The notes: a model not told the origin generated them from the letters alone. Numbered from the stretch's first letter, positions 11,119-23,150 are shown. The stretch is 64,000 nucleotides of DNA from Pterobdella sp. o SKG-2022 (GCA_964035795.1 OZ038325.1:3498277-3562276); one strand, 5' to 3'. Numbers and translations are program-made.

Positions 11119-12097
11119 GTGAGGATGAGGATGATTGTGCTGAATTAAATGCTAGAGATTACGATGATTATAGGAATGATAATGATTACGGTTTCAAGGG
11201 TAGAAAACATGAATTTGATAATAAAGATAAGTTGATGATGATGAAAAGGAAGATGACGTTGATGATGGTAATTTTAATGATTGTGCTGGCTGTTGTTGTT
11301 GTTTAGCGCCAACTTCCAAAGACTCTACCAACACTCTTTGGGACAAGTAGCGAAAGAAACTTTTAGCTTCGAGTTGTTTGTGATTTTTAGTGAGCAGTGA
11401 AAAAATGATGGATGGATTCTCGAAATACTTTGTGGTTCGAAGCTGACGTTGTTTAGAACCTCTTCGACATTCGTTTTGGATTGCACACCCGGCACCACGA
11501 GAAGGGGCTGATGGTACTGATGAAGAATAAGATGACGATCATGATAATGATTTTAATGATGATGCTGATGAAGATGTAAATGATGAAAATAATAATGGTG
11601 ATGAAGATTAAGGTGATAATTATTGAGAGATGGGGATCATTTCAATTGGTTCAGGTAATCTAAGTGGAATTATTATTTTGTGATTCTTTTTGTTGTTTTT
11701 TTTATATTTATGATTTTATATTCCTATTGTTTTCATAATTTTTTAAACCTTTTTTTTATAAAAAAATAGTTTATCATTAGTTTATTAACTTTACTTCATC
11801 ATTATTACCAGTGTAATAATCAATCAAATCCTCTATAGCCCGTTTTTCTTAACCAAGGGCAGTGTAATAATGGCATAGTAATGTATCCAGGGCACATTTA
11901 TGAATGGCTTTACTTTTATAACCCCATATTTCATCAGCATTTTTTTAGACATTCTTTTAAAACCTCCTGCATAAATTTTGCAAATCGTTCTTGTAAACTT
12001 GTATTAGTGATTTTTGAAAAGTCGATATGCGAGGGTTTTTTCGGCCTTGACCAGGCAGGTGCAGAAACACAAACATCAAAAAAAAACACACACATAG
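11119..12097. other. MRCK intron 1, GAT-rich low complexity
   Basis: It is mostly degenerate GAT/ATG/TAA repeats. A non-repetitive island at about 11305-11505 is unidentified. The segment at about 11811-11865 shares a roughly 40-base stretch (CAATCAAATC..TATAGCCCG) with the small element nested in the RTE-like LINE at 30494-30649. Confidence 0.6.
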
Positions 12098-12181
12098 GTA
12101 GCGGTGGTCAGGATGAAGGAGAGTGATGATGTGTACGCCATGAAGGTGCTCAATAAGTGGAACATGCTTAAAAGGGCTGAG
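12098..12181 (+). CDS. MRCK exon 2: catalytic lysine
   Basis: It starts after ...CACACACATAG and ends GCTGAG|gtagtg, 28 codons in phase 0. It contains VAVVRMK, then YAMKVL with the ATP-anchoring lysine, then [10 protein letters not shown], a signature shared by MRCK, ROCK and DMPK kinases. The acceptor is preceded by A-run plus CA repeat, not by a pyrimidine tract. Confidence 0.94.
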
Positions 12182-12407
12182 GTAGTGTTGTGGTTGTTAT
12201 TATTGCTATTTCTTTTGATTTTTTTTTCAATTTTCTTATTATTTGTTATTTATTATTACTATTATATTAGGTTCGATTAAAATATTTTGTGTTTAATTAT
12301 TATTTCGGTGTGTATTGTTTGTTTCTGGTTATTAAGGCACGATGCCAAAAGCGTAGTATAAAACCTGAAGTTCTCAAAAGTAAGGTAGTGCATTGTTGTC
12401 ACTTCAG

Positions 12408-12503
12408 ACGGCGTGTTTCCAGGAAGAACGAGATGTGTTGGTGAAGGGGGGAGGGAAGTGGATAACTAAACTACACTATGCCTTCCAAGATAACCTTAAC
12501 CTG
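12408..12503 (+). CDS. MRCK exon 3: alpha-C helix region
   Basis: This exon has 32 codons in phase 0, acceptor CTTCAG and donor CTG|gtgagt. It encodes [12 protein letters not shown], including the helix C glutamate that salt-bridges the catalytic lysine, followed by [11 protein letters not shown], which is near-identical to MRCK family sequence. Confidence 0.95.
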
Positions 12504-12882
12504 GTGAGTTGTTGAGGTGATGATGATAGCGGTGGTAGAACTTATAATGATGATAGTGGTAGTAACGATAAGAATGGTGAGCTTTTGTGATGATGAAGAA
12601 AATTTTAATGGTGATGATGATAATGGTGGTATTTGTGAGTGTGGTTGGTTTGAAATATGATGATTGTAAGGATGATTTTGTGGATTATGGTAATGATGAT
12701 GATTTAGAGAAGGTAAGTGATACAAATTCAAAAAAAGCTTGATGATATAACTTTTTTCAAATTTAAAATCAATACCATCACTTATTGTTACCAAAATGGA
12801 TACCAAAATAATAATAAATTACAAACTCTTGTGACATATAACCCACTGAGTTTCTAGCTCATCATCATCAACTCCACCATAG

Positions 12883-12987
12883 TATTTGGTGATGGATTAT
12901 TATTGCGGAGGAGATTTGCTGACGTTGCTTTCTAAGTTTCAAGACACCCTGCCTGAGAATATGGCCCAGTTTTATCTGGCTGAGATG
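12883..12987 (+). CDS. MRCK exon 4: hinge and helix D/E
   Basis: It encodes [19 protein letters not shown] then the [12 protein letters not shown] segment, 35 codons in phase 0. The MDYYxGGDL hinge is characteristic of the DMPK/MRCK/ROCK group. The donor is immediately followed by a TG run (gtctgtgtgtgtg), and the far end of the same short intron is CA-rich. Confidence 0.95.
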
Positions 12988-13158
12988 GTCTGTGTGTGTG
13001 TTTTTTTGTTTTTGTGTTTGTATTTTTTCATGCTTATACTGTTTTGGGTTTGTACATTTTTGTTTGTTTATCTTAGATATTCATCGATTTTGAGTTAATA
13101 CGCTGAAAAAGAAACTATACCATCATACAAAAAAAAACACACATACGCGAACACACAG

Positions 13159-13296
13159 GTATTAGCAGTAGACTGCCTACACAACTTGGGTTACGTACAC
13201 AGAGATGTCAAGCCCGACAACGTCTTGATAGATCGCTCAGGTCACGTGGTACTTGCTGACTTTGGCAGCTGTCTTAAGCTGAATCCTGATGGAATG
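13159..13296 (+). CDS. MRCK exon 5: catalytic loop and DFG
   Basis: This exon has 46 codons in phase 0, acceptor ACACACAG. It contains the catalytic loop HRDVKPDN with the base aspartate and the Mg-binding DFG in LADFGSC. All residues needed for catalysis are present, so an active kinase is expected. Donor ATG|gtgtgt. Confidence 0.96.
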
Positions 13297-13529
13297 GTGT
13301 GTGCTTGTTTTTGAGCATTTTTTGTCTTTATGATTCTGATGTTGTTGAATAAGGTTAATTTCTAAAAGTCGTCACAAGTAAGTAAGAATAGTGTTAACAC
13401 AATGATGCCTATATAAATCTATGTAGGTATACAATTTTAACACAATGATGATGATGTAGTCATACAGTGTCGACGCAATAATGATGATGCTGAAATCGTA
13501 ATACTGTGTTGACAACGATACACACACAG

Positions 13530-13609
13530 GTGAACTCAGCAGTGGCAGTGGGCACTCCAGACTACATCTCTCCTGAGATCCTGCGAGCCATGGAGGATGG
13601 ACAAGGCAG
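13530..13609 (+). CDS. MRCK exon 6: activation segment
   Basis: It encodes [18 protein letters not shown] and the RAMEDGQG stretch typical of MRCK, and ends in phase 2 (AG|gtgagg). GTPDYISPE is the P+1 loop and substrate-positioning region. The acceptor is CACACACAG. Confidence 0.95.
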
Positions 13610-13790
13610 GTGAGGTTTTATTAATATTTTTATTCTTTTATTTTTTTTTTCATTTCTTTATTTTTTGATAATAATAGTACTTGTGTACAATTAATGCTAC
13701 TTTCATCACTACCACTATCTCATTATCACCACCGCTACTACTATTTCGTTATTATCATTACAGTACCCCCCCCAATTATTACTTCTATAA

Positions 13791-14078
<288 letters not shown>

Positions 14079-14885
14079 TAAAATAAAATAAAATAAAAAA
14101 TATATTAAAAAAAAATTATCAGAAAAGAAAAAATGCATAAATATAGAATTTTTTTTTCTTTTTTTTTTCATTGTTTGTGCGTCCGCAAATGACTAAACAG
14201 TCTTGCCTCTTCCGCAAGTTTGGCACCAATGAGTAGGAAGTCTGTCTGGTGGACATCCTCCAGCTTTGCGTCTCATTCTTTTCTCTTTTGCAGCGTTCAA
14301 CTATTTTTCTTCTAAGAAAAGTGCACCATTGTGGATTGTTTTAAGCCAGGGAGGTCTGTCAGGTGCAGCATTTTCACACGTGAAGACGTCTATGTTGAAG
14401 TTTTTAAGATGCGCCTTCAAGGAGTCTTTATAGCGTTTGCGTGGAGCTCCAATTTTTCTCTGACCATTATTAAGCTGTCCGTAAAAAAGTTGTTTTGGAA
14501 TTCTTGAGTCGGCTATACGAGAAACATGACCAGCCCATTGCATCTGTGCCTCACAAATCATCGTAACAACACTGGAAAGATTTGCTCTCTAGAACATCAA
14601 TATTAGAAATCATATCATTCCAGCGTATGTTAAGAATCTTGCGAAGACATCGAGTATGGTACCTTTGAAGTTGTTTCTCGTGACGTTTGTAGATTGTTCA
14701 GGTTTACAGCCATAGAGTAGTGTGGTCAAAACTACAGCTTTGTAGACTTTGACCTTCGTGGACTGTGAAATTCTTTTTTTCTCCCAAACTTTTTTTCTCA
14801 AGTTTCCAAAAGCCCAGCTGGCTTTGACGATTCGATTTTTGACCTCATCGTCAATGTTTGCACAGCGAGAAAGGGTGTTGCCAAG

Positions 14886-15556
14886 TTAAGTGAAGTTTGC
14901 TACTGCTTTTAGCCTCTCTTCCTTCACTGAAATGTGAGGTTCGTGGTAAGGGTTTTTTGGGGTAGACTGCTTTACTCCCTGCTTTACTCCGTTTGTCACT
15001 TGGAAAGGCTCTGAACTGCCACCATCATTGAGCACTCTAGCTACCATGCCGTCATGAAAAAAACTGATAATCTTCACAAACTTTTCTGGACAGCCAAACT
15101 TTGCTAAGATCTTCCATAACCCATTTCTGCTTACTGAATCAAATGCTTTAGTGAGGTCGACGAAAGTCATAGAGATCTTGTTGTTGTTCCATACATTTTT
15201 TTTGAAATTCACGAGCTGCAAAGATCATGTCAATTGTTCCTCGACCGGCTCGGAATTCGCATTGACTCTCAGGTAGGTGACCCTGCTCGAGGTGCTTCAT
15301 TAAGCAAGAGAACACGAGCCAATATCTTTCCAGCAATTGAAAGAAGAGAAATACCTTTATGGTTGTCGCATGATCGTTTGTTTCCTTTTCTCTTGTATAT
15401 GTGCATAATGGTAGTGTTTTTAAATTCTCGTGGAAGCGTTTCCTTTTCCCAGTGAAATTGAAACAAATCAGTGAGTTTTCTGATAAGCAAAGTGCCACCA
15501 ACTTTGAATACCTCTGCCGGTATAGCGTCAGCACCTGGTGCTCTACCTACTGACAA
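14886..15556 (-). pseudogene. L2-like LINE copy a, RT fragments
   Basis: Overlapping frame-shifted pieces (15556-15269, 15534-15148, 15221-14886). RT fingers and palm up to GVKQG are present; the catalytic aspartate pair is lost in a deletion. Confidence 0.82.
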
Positions 15557-16003
15557 TTGTTTAATGGCTCTGGTGACCTCCTCTACAGATGGAAGGACAT
15601 CGAGTTCTTTGTTTATTGTGACTTGGGGTAAACGATGAATAGCTTCGTCACTTATCTTTGATGGTCAATTGAAGACGCTATCAAAATGTTCGGCCCATCT
15701 TTCCAAGATCCCCTTTTTGTCAGTGATCAATTTTAAGCCATCCGCACTGAGTATAGGTGTGCTTCCTGATGCACGCGGTCCATAGAGGCACTTGAGAGAG
15801 TCATAGCAGCGTTTCATGTCGTGTCTATCTTCAAAACTTTGAATCTCGTCAGCTTTTTGGCTGAGCCACGCATTTTGCAAAATTTGGAGCTTTTTTTGAA
15901 CATCTCTGCGCTTATTGATATAGGCATTTTTCTTTGCATCAGAACCCAGATCATTCTCATGCGCTCTTTGAAGCTGACGTTTTTCTTCCAGTAAAGTTTT
16001 AAT

Positions 16004-16483
16004 TTAAGTATCATTTTCACCGTTGCTATTGCAATTGCCAATTCCATGATGACCTAGAACTCTTTGCCAAGCCTGGTAGTCTTTACCAACACGAGCGTTG
16101 AAATCGACGAGTAGAATGAGTTTATCCGACTGTGAAACAGTGGAAACGAGGGTTTCCTGTTCTTCATAGAATTTATCCATTATGTCATCTGTATTAGTCA
16201 TAGTAGGAGCGTATACACTTATGAGGATAGCAGATCTTTTTTCCCTCAAAGGAAGTTTGAGTATCATAAGACGGTCATTCAAGCCATATGAGACACTGTC
16301 AAGCTTCTTCACTATGTGGTTTTTTATAGCAAAACCAACTTCAGCTTCACGTCGTTCACTCTTGTTCTTTCCAATCCAGAAAAAAGTGCAGCCACCACCA
16401 ATTTCAGTAAGATGCCTTGTCTGAGAAACGGGTTTCACTGAGAGCAGCAATGTCCACCAGATAACGCTCAAGTTCTCTGGCAA
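16004..16483 (-). pseudogene. L2-like LINE copy a, endonuclease
   Basis: It contains GGCTFFWIGKNKSERREAE, EVGFAIKNHIV, ISVYAPTMTNTDD and LVDFNARVGKDYQAW (the usual GDFNARVG with G to V). The EEP fold core is recognisable. Confidence 0.82.
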
Positions 16484-17522
16484 TCAGGGCTGTTCTGCGT
16501 TCTGGTCTTTCTGATTTGTTAGAATCTATCAAAGTTTTAACATTTCAGCAATTTAAAAAAGTGGGTTTTTATTTGGACCACAAGGATGGGAAACTAGCCA
16601 GCTGCGGTTTGCTGGCCGAGTATGAGTAGAACAGGCTATTTTTGGAGCATTTTTTTTAGCTCCGTCCTCAAGCAAGGAGGCGAGCAGAGCTATCCTAAAG
16701 AGGACTGCTTGGTCGCTCAGGGGGCTGCCGAACTTCCCTGCTGCTCTAGATTCAAGAAAAAACGACCATATGACCTGAGCCGCCTGTGTGCAGGTTTGCA
16801 ACTACAGCTTCCAGTGTTCCCGCACCTGCTGCTTCGCTGCTCTCCTAACGCCACAGGGTTTTAATAAATTTTTATTGGTCTTGTTGCCATTATCTGCGCT
16901 GAAATGAGATTCAAGTGAAGAAGGCTTGCGCAGCACCAGCCTCACTCTATCGTCTTGAAAAGCCCGAGCCAGCGGCAAGACATGGTCAAGACAGCTGGAA
17001 ACTACTCTGGATGCAGGAGCTACCGAAGAGACATGCTAATGCATCATTAAACCGCCTAAGGGGCTCCACTCCTGATTTATGTTCGGGTTTTCTTTCTAAG
17101 CCTTTACTTCTAACGAGGAGCTAATCTGCAAGGCAGCGGGGATACTAGGCTGATGACCCGGTTTTGTCATCTTTGAATAATCTGTGGCGCGGACAAAACT
17201 TGCTGGTTCAATTTTGATCGATCGTAAACATACTTACTCTATTATTATCACATATTACAGTAAATCTGGAAAATTAATATAATTCTTTTGTCTTTTTGGG
17301 ATGTTAGTCTTATAAAAATTTTTAATCTATTCTATTTGGAGATTTACGATCCTACTTATTAATACGTACAAAAATAATGATCTTGATAAATTTAATTGCA
17401 ATAAAATGATGAAACAAACACTCGTAAATATATTTTCAAGTAAATTTATTTATATACTATATTCTACTTCAAAGTATATAATTATTTGTACGAACATATG
17501 AAAAAAAACAACATGCTGATTC

Positions 17523-17690
17523 ATTTTGTAACGAAAAACATCAAATAAGAGGAATTTTTAATACATTTATTGAGAAAAAATTTTTTCGCTAACGTTTTAT
17601 GATAAGGCTAAACTTATCGAAAATTATAGCTTTTGATTCTCAATAAATGTATTAAAAATTCCTCTTATTTGATGTTTTTCGTTACAAAAT
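17523..17690. repeat. Fold-back MITE with perfect 52-base inverted arms
   Basis: Arms 17523-17574 and 17639-17690 are exact reverse complements (start ATTTTGTAACGAAAAACATC). The 64-base loop contains AACGTTTTATGATAAGGC. Related copies: 39190-39410 (reverse orientation, degraded) and about 62260-62770 (parts). Perfect arms suggest recent origin or hairpin-based correction. Confidence 0.88.
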
Positions 17691-17879
17691 ATTGAAGAAA
17701 AATACATACGATGTCTTCGATTCATTTTGAATATTTAAATTACATTTTAACAAAAAAAATATATTTTTCTAAGAGTTCAGCTGTATCATAAACGATCTTC
17801 TCAAGATTTTGAACTATTCTTAGATCTCTGAGCCCTCTTTCGTATTTTTTATCTAATTATAATAATAATAACAGTAATG

Positions 17880-18100
17880 ACTTAATGAACCATTCTCCAA
17901 ACTACATCAGCTTCTCACCAATAAACCACTTTCTCCCTACCGAACCACTCTCCGCCAACTGAACCAACTTTCTTAGCACCACATCGACCTTTCATCCAAT
18001 AAACCACCTTTCACACCACCGACTAAACAATCTTCAAATCCACCATGCCACTCTCACACCACTACGTTGGCGCTTCACCCGCTAACCACTCTCACGCCAG
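17880..18100 (+). other. ACC/CCA-rich intron end before exon 8
   Basis: A strand-asymmetric C/A-rich low-complexity tract (AACCACTCTC-type units) ends in the acceptor. It has few guanines and could pair with G/T-rich sequence elsewhere in the intron. Confidence 0.6.
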
Positions 18101-18263
18101 AGCCATTTGAAGTTTCCAGACGACGTAGAAGTGAGCGAGGAGGCAAAGGATTTGGTAAAAAAGTTGATAACGACTGCAGATTTAAGAATGGGCAAGCACG
18201 GAATTTATGAGTTCCAAACACACCCCTTCTTCAACAACGTTAACTGGACTTCCATCAGAGAAT
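18101..18263 (+). CDS. MRCK exon 8: end of kinase domain
   Basis: It encodes KFPDDVEVSEEAKDLVKKL, the LRMGKHGIYEF arginine-containing subdomain XI and HPFFNNVNWTSIRE, and ends in phase 1. The donor is directly a (GT)n run (GAAT|gtgtgtgtgt), and about 20 bases on a full-length ZF-LINE begins. The preceding intron holds an L2-like LINE and a fold-back element. Confidence 0.94.
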
Positions 18264-18282
18264 GTGTGTGTGTGTGTGTGTG
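18264..18282 (+). repeat. (GT)n tract forming donor of exon 8
   Basis: Exon 8 ends GAAT and the intron is gtgtgtgtgtgtgtgtgtg from its first base. The 5' end of ZF-LINE copy 5 follows directly. Confidence 0.92.
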
Positions 18283-18837
18283 CTCGATCGTACGTTAACA
18301 TGGCTACGCTAATTTTTTGATTTAAACCTAGTTAAAAAGTGAAATTCATTACTATTATATATCGTATAACTGTAAAAATAAACATTTAACACTATTATAA
18401 TCTTATTTTTTAAATAATCGAGTTTTTTTTGATTTTGTCTGGACACTCGTAACTCAACTATCGCTCAAACAGCATATTATTTGTGAAAATAAGTTAATTC
18501 GTGAAAATTAAAACAATTTAAAAATAAAATGTTGTAAATATTCTAATTTAAATGGTTTTTTGAACTTTAAAGTGAAGTTTTTGAAACAAAGGATTAATAG
18601 CGGTTGATTGCGTAAAAGTGAACTTTACATAATTTAAATAAATATTTTTTGGAAATTGGTCTCTTCGGTGGAAAAAAAACATTAACATAACTTTAATATT
18701 TCAAAATTGTAAAAAGGTAAATTCTTCAAAATTAATGGATATCTTTCGGGCAACCAGAACAAAAGCGCAATATAGAGAAAGTCTGCACAAGGTTGATAAC
18801 CTGTCAGACTCACACCAATTTTTATCCTTAGAACAGA

Positions 18838-19617
18838 ATGGTTTTCTACAATAATCGCTGTTGGAACGTAAAAAGTCTGGGTAACCTCACTGAATTCAAC
18901 ATCAAACTTTTGAACGTTATTGAAACAATGTCTGTCATGGCGTTGGCCGAAGTTCAATGGGTGGGTACAGGTGTGTTAGATGTAGACGATGCAGTCGTGG
19001 TGTATTCAGGTATGAATGTGAAGCAAAGTGGCAACCAACGAGGTACTGGTATTATTTTGAGGAATGAATTCAAGGAGGCGTGGAAAAAAAATTGTGTTTT
19101 TCGCCCTATAAACGAAAGGTTATTGCAAGTAAGAGTGAAAATAGGTGGTTTTGGTATCAGTCTTATTGCCGTATATGCTCCTACAGAGGTTGATGAGTCA
19201 GAAAACAGTGAAAAATTTTATGAAACACTAGAATCTACTATTGAGAGCATTTGTAAAAAGGATGTCATCATAGTAGCAGATGATTTCAATGCACGAGTGG
19301 GTCAGCCAACTAGTCGGTCATCTCTAAATAGGAAGCATAATCCAGATGTGAGAAATAACAACGGCAGAAGACTGGTGGATTTTTGCAACTATAACAACCT
19401 GGCAATCACCAACACTTTGTTCCCTCATAAGAAGATACATCAGTATACATGGCACCATCCTGGTCAGAAAAATGGAGAACATGTCCTTGACTACATACTC
19501 ATCAATGCTCAATACCGATACTGCATCTTGGACACCAAAGTCTTTAGAAAAACTCTTCATATTACTGATCACTTCCCTGTTATTAAAAAATTCAAATTTT
19601 TCAAATCACTGTCATAA
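18838..19617 (+). CDS. ZF-LINE copy 5 endonuclease
   Basis: An uninterrupted 259-codon frame. Motifs: RCWNVKSLGN, MALAEVQWVGTG (catalytic Glu), QRGTGIILRNEFK, LIAVYAPTEVDESE, VADDFNARVGQ (GDFN with G to D), NTLFPHKKIHQYTWHHPGQK, VLDYILINAQYR and ITDHFPV with the final DH pair. This is an APE-type LINE nickase. Most catalytic residues are present. The stop at 19615 separates it from the RT in this copy. Confidence 0.87.
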   Translation: MVFYNNRCWNVKSLGNLTEFNIKLLNVIETMSVMALAEVQWVGTGVLDVDDAVVVYSGMNVKQSGNQRGTGIILRNEFKEAWKKNCVFRPINERLLQVRVKIGGFGISLIAVYAPTEVDESENSEKFYETLESTIESICKKDVIIVADDFNARVGQPTSRSSLNRKHNPDVRNNNGRRLVDFCNYNNLAITNTLFPHKKIHQYTWHHPGQKNGEHVLDYILINAQYRYCILDTKVFRKTLHITDHFPVIKKFKFFKSLS

Positions 19618-19711
19618 GCAACATTTTCGCAACAATAGTCACAAACAATAAATTGAAAATCCGCGAGAACTCGACGAAAACATAATAAATAATTTCAGAA
19701 ACCAGTTAGCA

Positions 19712-22134
19712 GTGTCTGGTGGCCCAAAAAATATTGATGAGCTATGGAAAGTTTTCAAAGAAAGTTTGACATCTGCAAAAAAAGTTTTGCCAACCAAACA
19801 CACAAAATATAAAAAGGATTGGGTAACTAAAGAAATTCGGCAGCTGACAATTGAAAAAGCTGATGTTTACCAAAAAATTATGCAACATAAACAAAAAAAT
19901 CAATCAGTTCCATTATTTTTCAAGTCCTAATATGTGATAATAAAGAAAAAATGCAAAAAAGCATGTAAACTTGCTCTGAATTCATGGTGGGAACAAAAAA
20001 ATAAAAAGGCAAAAGATGATTATGAAATGAGTTTGAAACAAGGTAAAGGTGGCTCTAATAAAAAATTTGAAGATTTTAACCAAATCAGGAGGTTATAGAT
20101 GCTTGAAGATCTTAGCCGAAGACGGTACAACAAGGCTAACAACAACAAAAAGCAAACTAAAGAGATGGTGTGAACACTTCAAAGAGGTCACAAACATCAA
20201 TACCCTGGTCAATCATTATGCTCTTTCACATCTCCCTCAATGTCTCCCTCCATCTGATAGCTTTCTGTATTCAATGACTGAGCCTCTGACAAACGAAGAA
20301 TTGTGTGTCGCACTCAAACAGTGTAAAAAAAATAGCTCGACTGAAATTGATGGAATTGGTACAGAGCTACTACTACTAGGTGCTAATGAGACTGTTCGAT
20401 GGTTGAAGTTGAGTGCAGATCAAATATGGGTCGAAGAAAAGGTTCTTTCAGACCGGACCAAATAAATAACTGTTCCCATCTTCAAGAAAGGAAGCAGGTT
20501 GGAGTGCGATAACTTCCGTGGCATCTCACTTTTATGTTCAGCCTACAAAGTATTCGCAAGAGCGATGCTGAACAAAATGAAACATTATGTTGAAGAGCAA
20601 CTAAGTCCCAATGTGGGTTTCGTGCCAAAAGAGGTTGTTGTGATCAATTATTTTCCACGAAAATATTGATGCAACGGGTCAAGGAGTTCAACGTACCGGT
20701 TTTTTTGTGCTTCATTGATCTCTGTAAAGCGTACGACTCAGTTAACAGAAACTTACTTTGGGCTGTGTTACGTCGTGTCTACAACTTTTCTGAAAAGTTC
20801 GTGAGTATAATAAAAGTTTTACATAAGGAAACATATGGGGTGGTGCGGTTTGAAGGTCAGTTGTCTGAAGAATACAAGGTTAAATCAGGTGTAAAGCAGG
20901 GTGATGTACTGGCTCCAACTCTGTTTAACTTATTTTTAGATGTTATCATAAGGACTGCCATGATGAAACATCCTGATGCCGGAGTCCATATTCAATACAA
21001 CCTTGACGCTCCTCTGGTAAACAACAGCCGTCATAAGTTCAACATGAGTGATAAGGTTCAAATCCTCATGTACGCAGATGATGTGGTATTATTGAGCAAT
21101 GATCCAAGTGTATTGAATTTTCTATTCAATCGCTCAGTGAAGAATTTACCCGTTACGGCTTGAAGATCAATACTCAAAAATCTAAGATAATGGCTGTGTG
21201 TGGCCTGAAGCTGATAATACAGACACTCATCTTGACAACAGGTCGGTACATCAAATTGACGGTGGTTTTGAGGAAGTTGAGCAGTATCAATATCTGGGCA
21301 GTATACTTCGAAACGACTGTTCCATAGATGAAGAGGTTAATACTCGTATCTGTAAAGCATCGATTGCTTTCAGAAATATTGGAAGGCTCATATGGTATCA
21401 AAAAAAGTTAAAAAGGAAAACGAAGATGAGGCTTTTCAAATCTCTTATAATGCCTATCCTGCTTTACGGTTGTGAGACTTGGGCTCCTTTGAGCAACCAT
21501 GTTCAAAGATTGCAGTCTTTTGTTAATAAGTGTGTTTGGTCTATATGTGAAATCTCTATGAGAGACATGTTAAGAAACATAGAAATAAGAAGAAGAGGCA
21601 ACATTGAACGCGTAGATTCAATCCTTCAACTGAAAAGACTTAAATGGCTAGGTCATATTGAAAGAATGGCAGATTCCCGGTGGCCCAAAAAATTATTGGT
21701 CAGTAAGATATGTGGTGGTAAAAGAAGTCAAGGTGGTCAAAAACAGGTGGCATGATGTGGTGAATAACGATTTGAAAGCTATTGGGTTGGTGTTTGGTTG
21801 GCGTAGCAAAGCGAAGAACAGAATCGAATGGCGGAAAAGCATAAATACCCTCATAATCGATCTCAACCAGAATAAAGAACAATCAGAAAAAGATATGAAA
21901 GATCGAAAAAAAGAGCGGAATGTACAATATAATAATACTAATAACATATGGGGTGAGGTGAACATAAATAATGGGGTATTAAACGGTTTGGCATGCTCTT
22001 TTTCTGGTTGCAACAAAATTTCAGTTAACAAAGCTGGTCTTGCAAACCACATCAGACAGAAACACTCACAACAAGCAACAATAACAATCTTATGCCAACA
22101 CTGTGGTAGAAATTTCAAGCGACAGGGTTTTTAA
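19712..22134 (+). pseudogene. ZF-LINE copy 5 reverse transcriptase (broken)
   Basis: Pieces 19712-19930, 20049-20465, 20666-21163, 21198-21755 and 21658-22134. Motifs: EIDGIGTELLLLGANE, CDNFRGISLLCS, CFIDLCKAYDSVNRNLLW, SGVKQGDVLAPTLFN, LMYADDVVLLS (intact), YQYLGSILRND, LKRLKWLGHIERMADSR. Fingers: CSFSGCNKISVNKAGLANH and CQHCGRNFKRQGF. At least four frameshifts or stops. Confidence 0.88.
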
Positions 22135-22220
22135 AACCACCAGAAAAAATGCGCAACAACAACAAGAAATGGCAACCATTCTCTGCATCTGCCTGATGGT
22201 GGATAAATGCAGTAGAAGAA

Positions 22221-22223
22221 GTG

Positions 22224-22259
<36 letters not shown>

Positions 22260-22293
22260 TGTGTGTGTGTATGTGTGTTTTTGTGTGTGTGTG
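22221..22293 (+). repeat. (TG)n tract at 3' end of ZF-LINE copy 5
   Basis: Interrupted TG/TTTG run of about 73 bases immediately after the 3' end of the element. Confidence 0.9.
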
Positions 22294-22440
22294 ATGATTT
22301 TATATGGAATTTGTATGTTGTGTGTGTATTTTTGATGACGTGGGAGAAAGTTCTTACATATTTTTATATCATATTAGCATTTCTTCGTACGTACAGCATA
22401 TATACATAAGTACATGTATACAAACATCTTCCCATCACAG

Positions 22441-22523
22441 CCACTCCCCCATACATTCCCGAGGTTTCCAGCAACACTGACACTTCCAACTTCGATGTCG
22501 ATGATAACGATTTCAAACATAAC
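22441..22523 (+). CDS. MRCK exon 9: AGC tail (turn-motif region)
   Basis: Acceptor CATCACAG, then two bases completing a codon, then TPPYIPEVSSNTDTSNFDVDD, which matches the APYIPDVSSPSDTSNFD segment typical of MRCK. It ends in phase 0 before gtttgt. The exon has no ATG and would be missed by ORF-based calling. Confidence 0.9.
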
Positions 22524-22677
22524 GTTTGTTTTATTTTATGTTTTGTTTCGTTATTTTCTTTTTCTTAGTTATTCTTTTGTAGCATTCAACATATTTCTTT
22601 GTATTCTTTTTCAAATTTTTTTCAACACGTGGTGTCATCCTACAACAACCACATCAAGCTACTTCATACCACCACAG

Positions 22678-22905
22678 GACATAGTAGCCCCCCCAAGCAA
22701 CCTCCCTTTTACAGGACGCCATCTCCCATTCGTCGGGTTCACATTCACCTCACAGTCATCCCTTTCAGACACTGGTTCTCTCAAGAAAACTTTTCCATGT
22801 TCCTCGAATGACGCTATTGTACATCCGGATCAAGTCAACAAAGGTCAAATTGATATGTGTGACCTAGATACCGCATCGTCACGTGTGTTTAAAAATGAAG
22901 CTAAG
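22678..22905 (+). CDS. MRCK exon 10: hydrophobic motif
   Basis: This exon has 76 codons in phase 0. It contains FTGRHLPFVGFTFTSQSSLS, the AGC hydrophobic motif of MRCK (LPFxGFTFT), then a linker into the coiled coil. Acceptor CCACCACAG, donor GCTAAG|gtttgt. A second possible donor lies inside (cgt|gtgttt), but it would break phase with exon 11. Confidence 0.88.
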
Positions 22906-23150
22906 GTTTGTTTCGATAACGTTATGCTTGTTCAATTGCAACCTACATTCGTTTTTTCAAAAACAAATCACGTTTTTTTAAAAAAAATCACAAAACATTA
23001 AGCTTATTTGTTGTTATAAATAAACTATCAAATTAATAATATTAATTGTTACTATCATTCTTACATGATTTATATAGCGTGCAATATTCAAATAAGGGTA
23101 GTTTCATTAGCGCATAATGACCATTACTTCACACACACCACTACCTCCAG

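Larger units (their letters stand above)
14165..17200 (-). mobile_element. L2/CR1-like LINE copy a, internally deleted
   Basis: Reading on the minus strand: GC-richer 5' region (17200-16550), endonuclease 16483-16004 (VYAPTMTNTDDIMD, LLVDFNARVGKD), linker 16047-15665, RT 15556-14886 (GADAIPAEVFK, CEFRAGRGTIDMIFAARE, MTFVDLTKAFDSVSRNG, VTNGVKQG), then a jump straight to ISVKEERLKAVANFT. The YADD region is therefore deleted. The C-terminal MICEAQMQWAGHVSRIADSR is at 14561-14301. It lies in the intron between exons 7 and 8. Confidence 0.88.
18283..22220 (+). mobile_element. ZF-LINE copy 5, full length
   Basis: 5' end CTCGATCGTACG..ATGGCTACGC after (GT)n, 5' UTR to 18837, endonuclease 18838-19617, RT pieces 19712-22134 with fingers, 3' end GGTGGATAAATGCAGTAGAAGAAG at 22220, then (TG)n again. 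So the element is bracketed by the same microsatellite on both sides, which is how its boundaries were set. It lies between exons 8 and 9 and is about 3.9 kb. Confidence 0.93.

Noticed and set aside
11305..11505. Possible extra MRCK exon in intron 1
   Set aside because: No phase-compatible open frame with splice signals, and exons 1 and 2 already join exactly at family sequence (FGE|VAVV).
16915..17124. Plus-strand ORF (KKACAAPASLYRLEK...) as a gene
   Set aside because: It lies in the GC-richer 5' region of the L2-like LINE on the other strand; no homology or signal seen.
22221..22409. Cys-Val repeat ORFs (also 25272-25547, 49115-49423)
   Set aside because: Pure translations of TG/CA microsatellites; no coding signal beyond the repeat.
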